The notes under the pieces were generated by a model. That model had not been told where the DNA came from. It did no database searches and was given only the letters and a program-made list of their open reading frames with translations. From Pseudescherichia vulneris NBRC 102420 (GTDB lineage: Bacteria > Pseudomonadota > Gammaproteobacteria > Enterobacterales > Enterobacteriaceae): a stretch of 64,000 nucleotides of DNA. This document shows positions 37,410 to 47,301 of this stretch, in pieces; positions within the stretch are counted from its first letter, which is position 1; every line of letters begins with the position of its first letter. A program made the position numbers and the translations under genes. The stretch spans positions 1 to 64,000 of the forward strand of contig NZ_BBMZ01000010.1 in the NCBI RefSeq assembly GCF_000759795.1, given 5' to 3'.

Positions 37410-39182
37410 ATGAGAAGAAATTTATCGCGCCGACCCCAGACGCTGTTTTTTGCCATGCAGCTGGCGCTAGGGGGCGCGTTTCTCGCGTTGACTTCCGCAC
37501 AGGCGCTGGCCGCCGAGACTGAAAGCCAAACCCCGATCCAGTCCCCGGATATCCTGCTGGGCCCGCTGTTTGCCGACGTGCAGACCGCTAAACTCTTTCC
37601 CGATCAGAAAACCTTCGCCGACGCCGTACCGAAAAGCGACCCTTACATGATTCTGGCCGACTACCGGATGCAGCGTAACCAGTCCGGCTTCGACCTGCGC
37701 CACTTTGTTGAGATGAACTTTACCCTGCCAGCCCCGAACGAGAAGTATGTTCCGCCGGCTGGACAGACGCTGCGCCAGCACATTGACGGCCTGTGGACGG
37801 TGCTGACCCGCACCACCGATCGCACTGACAAGTGGGATTCGCTCCTGCCGCTGCCTGAACCCTACGTGGTACCCGGCGGCCGCTTCCGCGAGATCTACTA
37901 TTGGGACAGCTACTTCACCATGCTCGGTCTGGCCGAGAGCGGCCACTGGGATAAAGTGGAAGATATGGTGGCGAACTTCGCCCACGAAATCGATGCCTGG
38001 GGCCATATCCCTAACGGTAACCGCACCTACTACCTCAGCCGCTCCCAGCCGCCGTTCTTTGCCTTTATGGTGGAGCTGCTGGCAAGCCATAAAGGCGATG
38101 AGGCGCTGAAAACCTACCGCCCACAGCTGGAGAAAGAGTACAGCTACTGGATGGAAGGCGCAGACACCTTGCAGCCGGGCCAGGCCAACAAGCGCGTGGT
38201 GAAGCTGGAGGATGGCTCTGTTCTCAACCGCTACTGGGACGATCGCGATACGCCGCGTCCGGAATCCTGGCTGGATGACGTGACCACTGCGAAGAATAAT
38301 CCAAACCGCCCGGCGACGGAGATCTATCGCGATCTGCGCTCTGCCGCCGCATCTGGCTGGGACTTCAGCTCGCGCTGGATGGACGATCCTAATCAGCTCG
38401 GCACCATCCGTACCACCAGCATCGTGCCGGTGGATCTCAACGCCCTGATGTTCAAGATGGAGAAAGTGCTGGCCCGCGCCAGCCAGGCCGCCGGGGACAG
38501 CGCTAAGTCGAGCCAGTATGACGCTATGGCCAATGCCCGACAGAAAGGGATGGAGGCCAACCTGTGGAACGACAAAGAGGGCTGGTATGCGGATTACGAT
38601 CTGAAGACCAAAAAAGTACGTAGCCCGCTGACGGCGGCGGCACTCTTCCCGCTGTACGTCAACGCGGCAGCGAAGGATCGCGCTGCCAAGGTTGCGGCCG
38701 CTACCCAGGCTCACCTGCTGAAGCCTGGCGGCATCGCCACCACCACGGTCAACAGCGGCCAGCAGTGGGACGCGCCTAACGGCTGGGCACCGTTGCAGTG
38801 GGTCGCCACCACCGGCCTGCAAAACTACGATCAGGATAAGCTGGCGATGGACGTCACCTGGCGTTTCCTCTCCAACGTCCAGCACACCTACGATCGCGAA
38901 CAGAAGCTGGTTGAGAAGTATGACGTCAGCAGCACCGGTACCGGCGGCGGTGGCGGTGAATATCCGTTGCAGGATGGCTTCGGCTGGACTAATGGCGTCA
39001 CGCTGATGATGCTGGACCTGGTCTGTCCGAAGGCGCAGCCGTGCGACAGCGTGCCAAAAGCGCAGCCTGCTGCGGCAGCCTCCGCTACGCCATCAACGGC
39101 TACATCATCCGCTAATACATCATCAACCGCCCAACAACCGGCTCCGCAGAGCACGCCTGAAGCACAGAAAGTGGCGCAGTAA
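37410..39182 (+). CDS. treA: Periplasmic trehalase
   Basis: Hydrolyses trehalose to two glucose molecules in the periplasm, used at high osmolarity. 590 residues. A signal peptide ([19 protein letters not shown] preceded by a basic start, cut near residue 31) and the GH37 signatures [15 protein letters not shown] and [13 protein letters not shown] are intact. It is about 25 residues longer than E. coli TreA because of a low-complexity Ala/Ser/Thr/Gln/Pro tail after SVPKAQPAA. It marks the right border of the accessory region. In E. coli treA is likewise next to ymgE-ycgR-emtA. Confidence 0.95.
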   Translation: MRRNLSRRPQTLFFAMQLALGGAFLALTSAQALAAETESQTPIQSPDILLGPLFADVQTAKLFPDQKTFADAVPKSDPYMILADYRMQRNQSGFDLRHFVEMNFTLPAPNEKYVPPAGQTLRQHIDGLWTVLTRTTDRTDKWDSLLPLPEPYVVPGGRFREIYYWDSYFTMLGLAESGHWDKVEDMVANFAHEIDAWGHIPNGNRTYYLSRSQPPFFAFMVELLASHKGDEALKTYRPQLEKEYSYWMEGADTLQPGQANKRVVKLEDGSVLNRYWDDRDTPRPESWLDDVTTAKNNPNRPATEIYRDLRSAAASGWDFSSRWMDDPNQLGTIRTTSIVPVDLNALMFKMEKVLARASQAAGDSAKSSQYDAMANARQKGMEANLWNDKEGWYADYDLKTKKVRSPLTAAALFPLYVNAAAKDRAAKVAAATQAHLLKPGGIATTTVNSGQQWDAPNGWAPLQWVATTGLQNYDQDKLAMDVTWRFLSNVQHTYDREQKLVEKYDVSSTGTGGGGGEYPLQDGFGWTNGVTLMMLDLVCPKAQPCDSVPKAQPAAAASATPSTATSSANTSSTAQQPAPQSTPEAQKVAQ

Positions 39183-39192
39183 GCCTCTCTCC

Positions 39193-39224
39193 GGTCCCGC
39201 TACTAAATCTGGTAGCGGGACCGC
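39193..39224 (+). terminator. Long hairpin after treA
   Basis: A perfect 12-bp stem CGGTCCCGCTAC / GTAGCGGGACCG with an 8-base loop, 11 bases after the treA stop. No T run follows, so it may be a 3' stabilising hairpin or a rho-linked end rather than a classic terminator. Confidence 0.5.
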
Positions 39225-39304
39225 CTCCTCCCCCGTAAAAAGCTTGTATACGCAAATATAAACAATAATAATTCGCGTTCCGCTTAAGAGAGTATGGATT
39301 GCGA

Positions 39305-41419
39305 ATGAAAACAACATTAAAACGCTCTGTCTGGTTTTGCGCGTTGGGCATTGCCCTTCCCCATGCCGTTCTGGCTGAAGATACCGTCGTCGTTAGCGCT
39401 ACCGCTCCCCAGTCGGCCACTGCGCCGACCGAGGGCTATACGGTGCAGAGCACCCGCGGCGCAACCAAAACCGATCAGCCGCTGATTGTTACCGGCCAGT
39501 CGGTATCGGTCGTCACGCGTCAGCAGATGGAAGATCAGGGTGTAATGAGCGTCAACCAGGCCCTGAGCTATACGCCTGGGGTCAATTCCAACTTTGGCGG
39601 TGGCGCAACACGCTTTGATACCGTCTCGCTGCGCGGCTTCCACGGCGGCGACGTGGATAACATCTTCCTCGACGGCATGCGCCTGATGAGCGACGGCGGA
39701 AGCCACAGCGTATTGCAGATCGACCCGTGGTTTGTCGAACGCATCGACGTGGTGAAGGGTCCCTCTTCAGCGCTGTATGGGCAGAGCGTGCCCGGCGGGC
39801 TGGTCAACCTCACCTCGAAGCGCCCGCAGTTTAAGTCCGAAGGCCACTTCCGTCTCTCCGGCGGCACGCAGAATACCAAGGGCGGCGCGTTTGATTACAC
39901 CGACGCCATTAACGACCAGTGGGCGTTTCGTCTGACCGGGATGACCCGCAGCAGCGACACCCAGTATGACAATACCCGCGAAGAGCGCTACGCCCTCTCG
40001 CCGTCCCTGCTCTGGCAGCCGGACTCCGATACCAGCCTGCTGCTGCGGGCCTACCTGCAAAAAGATCCCTCCGGCGGTTACCACGGCTCGCTGCCGATGG
40101 ACGGGACGCGCTTTGATCACAACGGCAAGCGGCTGTCGAACAGCACCAACGAGGGCGAGAGCGGGGACGGCTATCGCCGCCGCGAGCAGCTCTATAGCGT
40201 AGAGTTTGACCACCAGTTTAACGATGTCTGGTCGGTGCACTCCAGCGGCAGCTATACCCATGCCAACGTTGCCCTCGATCAGGTCTACCAGACCGGCTGG
40301 ATCGCTAACTCAGATGAGCTGGCTCGCGGCTACAGCGGCTCGCGCGGCTCGCTTGACGCCTGGTCAACCGATAACCGCCTGCAGGCCGACTTTGGCACCG
40401 GCGAGGTAATGCATACCGTGGTGCTCGGCGGGGAATATCACCGCTACCGCAACGATCTCTGGACCGGCGCAGGCTCTGCCGCCCCGCTTAACCCGTTCAC
40501 CGGCTATACGCCGCAGCACGGTTACACCGTCACCTACAGCGATGACAACAATCGCCGCTATTATCAGGCAGGTGCCTATCTGCAAGACGAGATGGTGTGG
40601 GACCGCTGGCATCTGGATCTCTCTGGACGCTACGACCGCATCGTCTCCGAGCAGGCCAGCGACACCTTTGGCACCGACAGCCGCCGCTCTGATGACCACG
40701 TCAGCAGCCGCGCCTCTCTGCTCTACGCATTCGAAAACGGCCTCTCGCCTTATCTGAGCTACAGCCAGGCGATCACCCCTGCCTCGCTGCCGGGTGCAGA
40801 CGGTAAGCTGCTGAAGCCGACCACCGCCGAGCAGTATGAAGCGGGCCTGAAGTTCCAGCCGCCGGGCACGTCGGATATCTACAGCATCGCCATCTACGAC
40901 CTGACGCAGAAAGACGTAGCAACCCGCGATATCAACATTGCCACTGCCACCTACCTGCCCGCCGGGAAGGTACACTCCCAGGGCGTGGAGATTGAAGCGC
41001 GTAACCAGCTTACGTCACGCCTGAGCACGATTGCAGGCTATACGTGGAACCATCTGCGCTTCGAGGATTCGCTGGACGGCAACGAGTCTAATACGCCGCA
41101 GCTCACCCCGGACCAGATGGCTTCCCTGTGGGCGCACTATCAGTTTGATTACGGCTTAAGCGTGGGCGCAGGCGTGCGCTATATCGGCAAACAGTACGCC
41201 GACGATGCCAATACGGCCCGTCTGCCATCGGTTACGCTGTTTGATGCTTCGGTTAGAGCCGATCTCGGCGCATGGTCGCCGCAGCTGAAGGGCGCATTTG
41301 TGCAGGTCAATGCCAGCAACCTTGGCGATCGGGACTATATCTCTGGCTGCTATGGGACAAATAACTGCTACTTTGGTGCGGAGCGCAGCGTACTTGCCAC
41401 GGTGGGATATGATTTTTGA
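39305..41419 (+). CDS. TonB-dependent siderophore receptor (FhuA/FoxA-like)
   Basis: 704 residues from the ATG at 39305. A signal peptide ends at about residue 24 (ALPHAVLA), followed by the TonB box EDTVVVSA. A plug domain (about 55-165: SVVTRQQMEDQGVMSVNQAL, DGMRLMSDGG, KGPSSALYGQSVPGGLVNL) and a 22-strand barrel follow, ending in NNCYFGAERSVLATVGYDF. That end block and the plug are typical of hydroxamate receptors such as FhuA and FoxA, so ferrichrome- or ferrioxamine-type ligands are likely. No transport or biosynthesis genes are adjacent. The AT-rich upstream 39250-39275 could hold a Fur site, but the match is poor. Confidence 0.85.
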   Translation: MKTTLKRSVWFCALGIALPHAVLAEDTVVVSATAPQSATAPTEGYTVQSTRGATKTDQPLIVTGQSVSVVTRQQMEDQGVMSVNQALSYTPGVNSNFGGGATRFDTVSLRGFHGGDVDNIFLDGMRLMSDGGSHSVLQIDPWFVERIDVVKGPSSALYGQSVPGGLVNLTSKRPQFKSEGHFRLSGGTQNTKGGAFDYTDAINDQWAFRLTGMTRSSDTQYDNTREERYALSPSLLWQPDSDTSLLLRAYLQKDPSGGYHGSLPMDGTRFDHNGKRLSNSTNEGESGDGYRRREQLYSVEFDHQFNDVWSVHSSGSYTHANVALDQVYQTGWIANSDELARGYSGSRGSLDAWSTDNRLQADFGTGEVMHTVVLGGEYHRYRNDLWTGAGSAAPLNPFTGYTPQHGYTVTYSDDNNRRYYQAGAYLQDEMVWDRWHLDLSGRYDRIVSEQASDTFGTDSRRSDDHVSSRASLLYAFENGLSPYLSYSQAITPASLPGADGKLLKPTTAEQYEAGLKFQPPGTSDIYSIAIYDLTQKDVATRDINIATATYLPAGKVHSQGVEIEARNQLTSRLSTIAGYTWNHLRFEDSLDGNESNTPQLTPDQMASLWAHYQFDYGLSVGAGVRYIGKQYADDANTARLPSVTLFDASVRADLGAWSPQLKGAFVQVNASNLGDRDYISGCYGTNNCYFGAERSVLATVGYDF

Positions 41420-41437
41420 TAGGGTAGGATAAGGGAG

Positions 41438-41467
41438 ATGCCAGCCGGCAAGATCGCCGGCTGGCAT
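41438..41467. terminator. Symmetric hairpin between convergent genes
   Basis: A 12-bp perfect stem ATGCCAGCCGGC / GCCGGCTGGCAT with loop aagatc, between the siderophore receptor and ymgE. It has no T run but is placed to separate the two convergent transcripts. Confidence 0.5.
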
Positions 41468-41473
41468 TGAACA

Positions 41474-41728
41474 TTAGTTCCGACGTACCATCCGGTAGAT
41501 AGCCAGAACCACAATCGCACCCACTACTGCGACGAGGAAACTTGGTAAATTGAAGCCTGTAACGTCACCGCCAACACCAAACATCGTCGCCAGCCAGCCA
41601 CCGACTACGGCACCGACGATACCCAGAATAACGGTAATGATGAAGCCACCCCCGTCGCGCCCTGGCATGATGAACTTAGCGATAATACCGGCAATAAGGC
41701 CAAAAATAATCCACGCAATAATACCCAT
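41474..41728 (-). CDS. ymgE: GlsB/YeaQ/YmgE family stress membrane protein
   Basis: 84-residue inner-membrane protein, the same length as E. coli YmgE and very similar (MGIIAWIIFGLIAGIIAKFI, PGRDGGGF, LGIVGAVVGGWLATMFG). Three hydrophobic segments with glycine-rich turns. The family is called transglycosylase-associated, but the role is unproven and stress-linked. The ATG at 41728 is chosen over a longer frame because it gives the family length. It lies between treA and ycgR as in E. coli. Confidence 0.92.
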   Translation of the reverse strand: MGIIAWIIFGLIAGIIAKFIMPGRDGGGFIITVILGIVGAVVGGWLATMFGVGGDVTGFNLPSFLVAVVGAIVVLAIYRMVRRN

Positions 41729-41873
41729 TTTGCGTTGTCTCCTTTTACATGGTTGCTTACTTTGCAGGCCCAAACGCCTGCACCGTAAATTGAGTATAGG
41801 CAATAGATCCAAAAAAGGTTAAATGTCACAGACTTATTAATTTTTTTGTTGCTAAAAAAATTTACATTACGGC

Positions 41874-41900
41874 TGAAGTTCCCGCCCCGCGTGCCGATAA
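41874..41900 (+). promoter_or_regulatory. Sigma-28 (FliA) promoter of ycgR
   Basis: TGAAGTTC (consensus TAAAGTTT), exactly 11 bases, then a perfect GCCGATAA, 39 bases before the ycgR GTG. It places ycgR in the late flagellar class. Confidence 0.8.
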
Positions 41901-41939
41901 ATCAACGATGGGCGATAAGTCAGCAAGGAGCCATCCGGC

Positions 41940-42671
41940 GTGAGTAACTACAGTGAGCAGTTCCTGAAACAAACCCCTCTGGCCGTTTTGGGCATACTGC
42001 GCGATCTGCACAAAGAGCAGGTGCCGATCTGTATTTCCTGGGGCAGCGGGCAATTCATCAGCAAGATCCTCGATGCGGATCTCGACCGGCTGGTGGTGGA
42101 CCTCGGCAGCCAGGAGTATGAGAACAAAGCGGTGCAGCGTGTCGACAGTCTGACCATTACCGCCGAGACCCGAGGGGCGAAGGTTGAATTTATCGTCTCT
42201 GGATTGCAGATGAGCGATTATCAGGCGCTGCCGGCGTTTGTCACGCCGCTCCCCTCCTCCGTATGGTTTATCCAGCGCCGGGAATACTTCCGTATCAGCG
42301 CCCCGCTGCATCCGGCCTACTTTGGCAAGGCTACGCTGCCGGACAAGCGCCCGATGCGCTTTCGCCTGTATGACCTGTCGGTTGGCGGCATGGGCGCGCT
42401 GCTGGAAGGTGCCACGCCAGAGGGCGTGAAAGAGGGACAGCGCTTCTCGCAAATCGAACTGGATATGGGCGGCTGGGGGCAGTTCTATTTTGATGCCCAG
42501 CTGATCTCTATCAGCGAGCGTAAGGTGGTAGACGGCAAGAACGACACCGTCACCACCCCGCGTTTGAGCTTCCGCTTCTTAAATACGAACCCAGCGGTGG
42601 AGCGCGAGCTCCAGCGGATCATCTTCTCGCTGGAGCGTGAGGCGCGCGAGCGGGCCAATAAGGTGCGATGA
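41940..42671 (+). CDS. ycgR: Flagellar brake protein YcgR (c-di-GMP receptor)
   Basis: 243 residues. An N-terminal YcgR domain is followed by a C-terminal PilZ domain with the c-di-GMP site QRREYFRIS and the later DLSVGGMG. When loaded it binds the flagellar motor and slows swimming. It starts at GTG 41940 with AAGGAG upstream. A sigma-28 promoter lies just before it. It converges on emtA with one base between their stop codons. Confidence 0.95.
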   Translation: MSNYSEQFLKQTPLAVLGILRDLHKEQVPICISWGSGQFISKILDADLDRLVVDLGSQEYENKAVQRVDSLTITAETRGAKVEFIVSGLQMSDYQALPAFVTPLPSSVWFIQRREYFRISAPLHPAYFGKATLPDKRPMRFRLYDLSVGGMGALLEGATPEGVKEGQRFSQIELDMGGWGQFYFDAQLISISERKVVDGKNDTVTTPRLSFRFLNTNPAVERELQRIIFSLEREARERANKVR

Positions 42672-42672
42672 T

Positions 42673-43284
42673 TTACATCGCATCCATGGCTTTCTGCACC
42701 TTCCAGATATAGCGTGGTGCCTGCGGCGCAGGATGATTTTCGGCAACGTGCTCGACAAATTCATCCGCGTCCAGGTCGTTGATCTCGCTAATGGCCTTCT
42801 TGCGATCCGATGAGAAGGTGCGCAGCAGCGCCCCTGCGCCGTTGACGTAAGAGACCACCAGCGCGTACTGCATCACCTCTGGATCTTTAATCCCGGCAAG
42901 TACGCCGTGTTCAAGAATGCTCAGGTAGGCCGTCCCCATCGAGATATTGCGCTCCGGGTTTTTCAGCTCGCTGGTCGAGGGTTGCCCGCTCCAGCCCATG
43001 TGCCGGTAAACCTCTCTCCCGGCGGTAGAGGCTTTAAGCTGCATCAGACCCACGGCGTTGGATTTACTCACCAGCGTCGGATTTCCACCAGACTCTACGG
43101 CGATAATGGCCGTTATCAGCCGCGGGCTGACGCCCCACGCCGCACCCGCTTTCTCGCTGATCGGCATCCACTGCATCGCCCGTTTGACCGGGACCTCCGG
43201 GTTCCACGGCGGATTTTTATAATCCTGTTTTGAACTACACCCTGCCAGCAGCACCACCAAAAAAGCAAACCATCTCAATTTCAC
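42673..43284 (-). CDS. emtA: Membrane-bound endolytic transglycosylase E
   Basis: 203-residue outer-membrane lipoprotein (FLVVLLAGC, Cys16) that cuts peptidoglycan glycan strands internally. The catalytic Glu64 lies in AVESGGNP, and the SLT blocks [13 protein letters not shown] and [13 protein letters not shown] are intact. It starts at GTG 43284, as in E. coli. Divergent from ldcA across about 90 bases; both act on the cell wall. Confidence 0.95.
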   Translation of the reverse strand: MKLRWFAFLVVLLAGCSSKQDYKNPPWNPEVPVKRAMQWMPISEKAGAAWGVSPRLITAIIAVESGGNPTLVSKSNAVGLMQLKASTAGREVYRHMGWSGQPSTSELKNPERNISMGTAYLSILEHGVLAGIKDPEVMQYALVVSYVNGAGALLRTFSSDRKKAISEINDLDADEFVEHVAENHPAPQAPRYIWKVQKAMDAM

Positions 43285-43376
43285 ACCAACAATCCTTTTA
43301 CCGGGAGTTTAGATGACAATGACAATCCTAAGCGGCATGATAACCGTTTCATTTACTATGTCAGCAAGGATTTGCC

Positions 43377-44291
43377 ATGTCCCGGATTCATCTGATCGCC
43401 CCCTCCGGCTACTGCATTAATCAGCCCGCCGCCCTCAGGGGCATCCAGCGCCTTGAGGCCGCAGGCCACCATGTAGAGAACCAGCAGGTGATCGCCCGCC
43501 GCGATAGTCGCTTTGCCGGGAATGACGTCGAGCGGCTGGCGGATCTGAATGCCCTGGTGACGCTGGACACGGCGAACACGATTGTGATGCCGGTACGCGG
43601 CGGCTACGGTGCCAGCCGTCTGCTGGAGGGGATCGACTGGCAGGGGCTGGCCGAGCGCCAGCGACACGCGCCGCTGCTGATCTGCGGCCACAGCGACTTC
43701 ACCGCCGTGCAGCTTGGCCTGCTGGCGACGGATAACGTCATCACCTTTTGCGGGCCGATGCTGGCGGGTAACTTTGGCGCAGAGGCGCTGGATGACTTTA
43801 CGCAGGCGCACTTCTGGCGCGCGCTGCGCAATGAGATCTTTACCGTGACCTGGGAAGGCAATGGTCCGGCGTGCGACGTTGCGGGAACGCTCTGGGGGGG
43901 GAACCTGGCGATGCTGGTCTCGCTCATCGGCACGCCGTGGCTGCCGGCCATAGAAAACGGTATTCTGGTGGTCGAGGATATTAATGAGCACCCGTTCCGC
44001 GTGGAGCGCATGCTGCTCCAGCTTCATCATGCGGGCATCCTGTCGCGGCAGAGGGCGCTGATCCTCGGCAGCTTCAGCCGCAGCGCCCCTAACGACTATG
44101 ATGCCGGGTTCGATCTTGACGCGATGATAGCCTACCTGCGTACGCGCCTGGCGATCCCGGTGGTGAGCGGCCTCGCCTTTGGTCATGAGCCGCAGACGGT
44201 GACCCTGCCGCTGGGCGCGCAGGCGCGCTTACAGCATCAAGATTTTCATACGCAGCTTACCCTTAGCGGCCATCCTGTTTTACGTGAATAA
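43377..44291 (+). CDS. ldcA: Murein tetrapeptide LD-carboxypeptidase
   Basis: Cytoplasmic peptidase that removes the terminal D-Ala from tetrapeptides recovered during wall recycling. 304 residues. The nucleophile Ser106 is in ICGHSDFTA and the family blocks RGGYGASRLL and VSGLAFGHEPQT are present. Recycled D-Ala and L-Ala connect it with dadX/dadA further along. Confidence 0.95.
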   Translation: MSRIHLIAPSGYCINQPAALRGIQRLEAAGHHVENQQVIARRDSRFAGNDVERLADLNALVTLDTANTIVMPVRGGYGASRLLEGIDWQGLAERQRHAPLLICGHSDFTAVQLGLLATDNVITFCGPMLAGNFGAEALDDFTQAHFWRALRNEIFTVTWEGNGPACDVAGTLWGGNLAMLVSLIGTPWLPAIENGILVVEDINEHPFRVERMLLQLHHAGILSRQRALILGSFSRSAPNDYDAGFDLDAMIAYLRTRLAIPVVSGLAFGHEPQTVTLPLGAQARLQHQDFHTQLTLSGHPVLRE

Positions 44292-44433
44292 AAATATCGT
44301 TTTTAGCCTCTATTAAAACGCTGCTACCGCCGTGGATATGGTAAGGTTTTAGAGGGTCGTGCCGCGCCATCTCTGGCGCGAGCGCCCTCGGCCCCGTTTG
44401 GGTGGTAATTGTATTTAGAGGAGAAAAACGACA

Positions 44434-46167
44434 TTGGAAGCTGAGGCAATCATCGGTCTTTTCATTTTGGGTTCAGTGCTTGTAACCTGCAGTATCTTAT
44501 TAAGTTCTTTTTCATCACGCCTTGGTATTCCCATCCTGGTTATCTTTCTCGCCATCGGCATGCTGGCCGGTGTCGACGGCGTCGGCGGTATCCCTTTCGA
44601 TAACTATCCGCTCGCCTACATGATCAGTAACCTCGCGCTGGCGATCATTCTACTGGATGGCGGCATGCGCACCCAGGCCAGTTCGTTCCGCGTCGCCCTC
44701 GGTCCGGCCCTGTCGCTGGCTACGGTCGGGGTGCTGATCACCTCCGGCCTTACCGGAATGATGGCCGCCTGGCTGTTCAAGCTAGACATGATGGAAGGCC
44801 TGCTGATTGGCGCGATCGTCGGCTCGACGGATGCGGCGGCGGTCTTCTCCCTGCTGGGCGGCAAGGGGCTTAACGAGCGTGTCGGCTCGACCCTGGAGAT
44901 TGAGTCCGGCAGCAACGATCCGATGGCCGTGTTTCTCACCATTACCCTGATAGATATGATCCAGCATCACCAGCTTGGGCTGGACTGGAAGTTTGCCCTG
45001 CATATTGTTCAGGAGTTTGGCCTCGGGATTATCGTCGGCCTGGCGGGTGGCTACCTGCTGCTGCAGATGATCAACCGTATTGCGCTGCCCGCCGGGCTCT
45101 ACCCATTGCTGGCCCTGAGCGGCGGCATTCTTATTTTCGCGGTCACCACGGCAATCCATGGCAGCGGCATCCTGGCAGTCTACCTGTGCGGTTTTGTGCT
45201 CGGCAACCGCCCCATTCGTAACCGCTATACTATTCAGCAGAACTTTGACGGCCTGGCCTGGCTGGCGCAGATCGGCATGTTCCTCGTGCTGGGGCTGCTG
45301 GTTTCCCCCTCCGATCTGCTGGTGATTGCCGTTCCGGCCCTGCTGCTCTCGGCGTGGATGATCTTTATTGCCCGCCCGCTGTCGGTGTTTGCAGGCCTGC
45401 TGCCGTTCCGCGGCTTCAACCTGCGCGAGCGTATCTTTATTAGCTGGGTGGGGCTGCGCGGCGCGGTGCCTATCATCCTTGCGGTATTCCCGATGATGGC
45501 TGGACTGGAAAATGCCCGCCTGTTCTTCAACGTCGCCTTCTTCGTGGTGCTGGTCTCCCTGCTGTTCCAGGGGACCTCTCTGGGCTGGGCAGCGAAAAAA
45601 GCCAGGGTGGTGGTTCCCCCGGTGGGCTGGCCCGAGTCGCGGGTTGGGCTGGACATCAGCCCGGAGAATGCCTGGGAGCAGTTTATCTACCAGCTGAGCG
45701 CCGATAAGTGGTGCGTCGGTGCGGCGCTGCGCGATCTGCATATGCCGCCGGAGACGCGCATTGCGGCCCTGTTCCGGGGCAACGCGCTGCTGCACCCGAC
45801 CGGCAGCACCCACCTGCGTGAAGGCGACGTGCTGTGCGTAATTGGCCGCGAGCGCGACCTGCCTGCGCTGGGCAAGCTGTTTAGCCACTCGCCGCCGGTG
45901 GCGCTGGATCAGCGCTTCTTCGGGGACTTTATTCTGGAGGCCAGCGCCAAGTTTGCCGACGTGGCGCTGATCTACGGTCTCGATCAGGGAACGGAGTATC
46001 CCGACAAACAACAGACGCTGGGGGATATTGTGCAGAAGCTGATCGGTGCTGCGCCGGTGGTCGGTGACCAGGTGGAGTTTGCCGGCATGATCTGGACGGT
46101 GGCGGAGAAAGAGGACAACGCCGTGCGTAAGGTCGGTGTCCGAGTAGCAGAACAAGAGAGTGAATAA
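44434..46167 (+). CDS. cvrA: Potassium/proton antiporter CvrA (NhaP2 type)
   Basis: 577 residues, starting at TTG 44434 behind GGAG. About 13 membrane helices of the CPA1 type include the ion-binding region [35 protein letters not shown] cytoplasmic RCK/TrkA_C-type domain covers about 400-577 ([23 protein letters not shown]). Needed for growth at low osmolarity in E. coli. A REP element follows. Confidence 0.94.
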   Translation: MEAEAIIGLFILGSVLVTCSILLSSFSSRLGIPILVIFLAIGMLAGVDGVGGIPFDNYPLAYMISNLALAIILLDGGMRTQASSFRVALGPALSLATVGVLITSGLTGMMAAWLFKLDMMEGLLIGAIVGSTDAAAVFSLLGGKGLNERVGSTLEIESGSNDPMAVFLTITLIDMIQHHQLGLDWKFALHIVQEFGLGIIVGLAGGYLLLQMINRIALPAGLYPLLALSGGILIFAVTTAIHGSGILAVYLCGFVLGNRPIRNRYTIQQNFDGLAWLAQIGMFLVLGLLVSPSDLLVIAVPALLLSAWMIFIARPLSVFAGLLPFRGFNLRERIFISWVGLRGAVPIILAVFPMMAGLENARLFFNVAFFVVLVSLLFQGTSLGWAAKKARVVVPPVGWPESRVGLDISPENAWEQFIYQLSADKWCVGAALRDLHMPPETRIAALFRGNALLHPTGSTHLREGDVLCVIGRERDLPALGKLFSHSPPVALDQRFFGDFILEASAKFADVALIYGLDQGTEYPDKQQTLGDIVQKLIGAAPVVGDQVEFAGMIWTVAEKEDNAVRKVGVRVAEQESE

Positions 46168-46175
46168 CATGGTAG

Positions 46176-46201
46176 GCCCGGCAAGCATAGCGCCGCCGGG
46201 C
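46176..46201. repeat. REP palindrome
   Basis: GCCCGGC, 12 bases, GCCGGGC (26 bases), between the convergent cvrA and dadX genes. Same arm and loop sizes as the copy at 10789-10814. Confidence 0.7.
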
Positions 46202-46221
46202 GAAAAGTGACAACGTCACAA

Positions 46222-47292
46222 TCATTGCGTAACAACAGGCACACGGGGCGCAAGCGCGCACATCAGCTCATACCCCACCGTGCCCGCTGCGGCAGCGACG
46301 TCATCAATCTTGATTTCGCTGCCCCACAGCTCAACCGGCGTACCGATCCCAGCCTGCGGGCACGGGGTTAGGTCTACCGCCAGCATATCCATCGAAACCG
46401 TTCCGACAATCCCCGTGCGTACGCCATCCACCAGCACCGGCGTGCCGTCCGGAGCGTGGCGCGGATAGCCATCGGCATAGCCCGCCGCAACAATGCCGAT
46501 CCGCTGCTCGCCCGTGGCCTGATAGCGCCCGCCGTAGCCCACCCGCTCGCCCCGCTTCAGGGTCTGCACGCCGATAATCTCGCTCTGCAGGGTCATCACC
46601 GGCTTGATGCCGCTGTTCGCGACGTCGTGCCACTGCCCGGAGGGCGACGCGCCGTAGAGAATAATGCCCGGTCTGACCCAGTCAAAATGGGCCTGAGGAT
46701 GCCAGAGCGTGGCCGCCGAGTTGGCGAGGGAGCGCGGACAGTTAAGCCCTTCCGCCGCCTGCTCTACCCGCACCATCGCCTCAACAATGCCGTCGGGCTT
46801 CTCCCCCGAGGCAAAGTGCGACATCAGCGTCATCTGATCCACGTTTTTCATCGCCCGCAGCTGCTGCCATACCGAACTGACCCGCTCCGGCATAAACCCT
46901 AGCCGGTTCATACCGGTGTTGACCTTCAGGTAGATATCCAGCGGGGCGCTAAGCCGGGCATTTTGCAGCGCCTTTAGCTGCCAGTTGCTGTGGATGCTGG
47001 TAGTCAGACGCAGACTATCCAGCAGCGGCAGCTCGTCGGCATTGAAGAAGCCCTCCAGCAGCAGGATCGGCCCCTTCCAGCCGCGCTCGCGCAGCAACAC
47101 CGCCTCCTCCAGATTCAGCAGGGCAAAACCGTCCGTGGTACCCAGCGCGCGCCAGATGCGGTCGATCCCGTGCCCGTAGGCGTTGGCTTTTACTACCGAC
47201 CAGACCCGCGCCCCAGGCGCGGCGCGGCGAACCACCTGTAAATTATGCTGTAAGGCCGATAAATCAAGCGTGGCCTGAACAGGACGCGTCAT
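46222..47292 (-). CDS. dadX: Catabolic alanine racemase
   Basis: PLP enzyme that interconverts L- and D-alanine so that DadA can oxidise the D form. 356 residues. The PLP lysine is Lys35 in VVKANAYGHG, and the second catalytic base is the Tyr in VGYGGRYQ. It follows dadA by nine bases in one operon. Distinguished from the biosynthetic Alr by this operon. Confidence 0.96.
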   Translation of the reverse strand: MTRPVQATLDLSALQHNLQVVRRAAPGARVWSVVKANAYGHGIDRIWRALGTTDGFALLNLEEAVLLRERGWKGPILLLEGFFNADELPLLDSLRLTTSIHSNWQLKALQNARLSAPLDIYLKVNTGMNRLGFMPERVSSVWQQLRAMKNVDQMTLMSHFASGEKPDGIVEAMVRVEQAAEGLNCPRSLANSAATLWHPQAHFDWVRPGIILYGASPSGQWHDVANSGIKPVMTLQSEIIGVQTLKRGERVGYGGRYQATGEQRIGIVAAGYADGYPRHAPDGTPVLVDGVRTGIVGTVSMDMLAVDLTPCPQAGIGTPVELWGSEIKIDDVAAAAGTVGYELMCALAPRVPVVTQ

Positions 47293-47301
47293 GACTGCCC
47301 C

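Noticed and set aside
37467-38885. Long open frame (472 codons) antisense to treA
   Set aside because: treA on the other strand is a full, recognisable trehalase. The antisense frame has no family features or ribosome binding site.
39241-39290. Fur box before the siderophore receptor
   Set aside because: The AT-rich stretch ATAAACAATAATAATTCGC matches only about 11 of 19 consensus positions, too weak to call.
44782-46188. Long open frame (468 codons) antisense to cvrA
   Set aside because: It is rich in Gln, Arg and His with no hydrophobic core or known motif, and it mirrors the high-GC codon pattern of cvrA. It is a shadow of the real gene.
10789-46201. REP palindromes as a possible CRISPR or clustered repeat
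   Set aside because: Only two copies, 35 kb apart, with no spacers or cas genes. They are ordinary REP elements.
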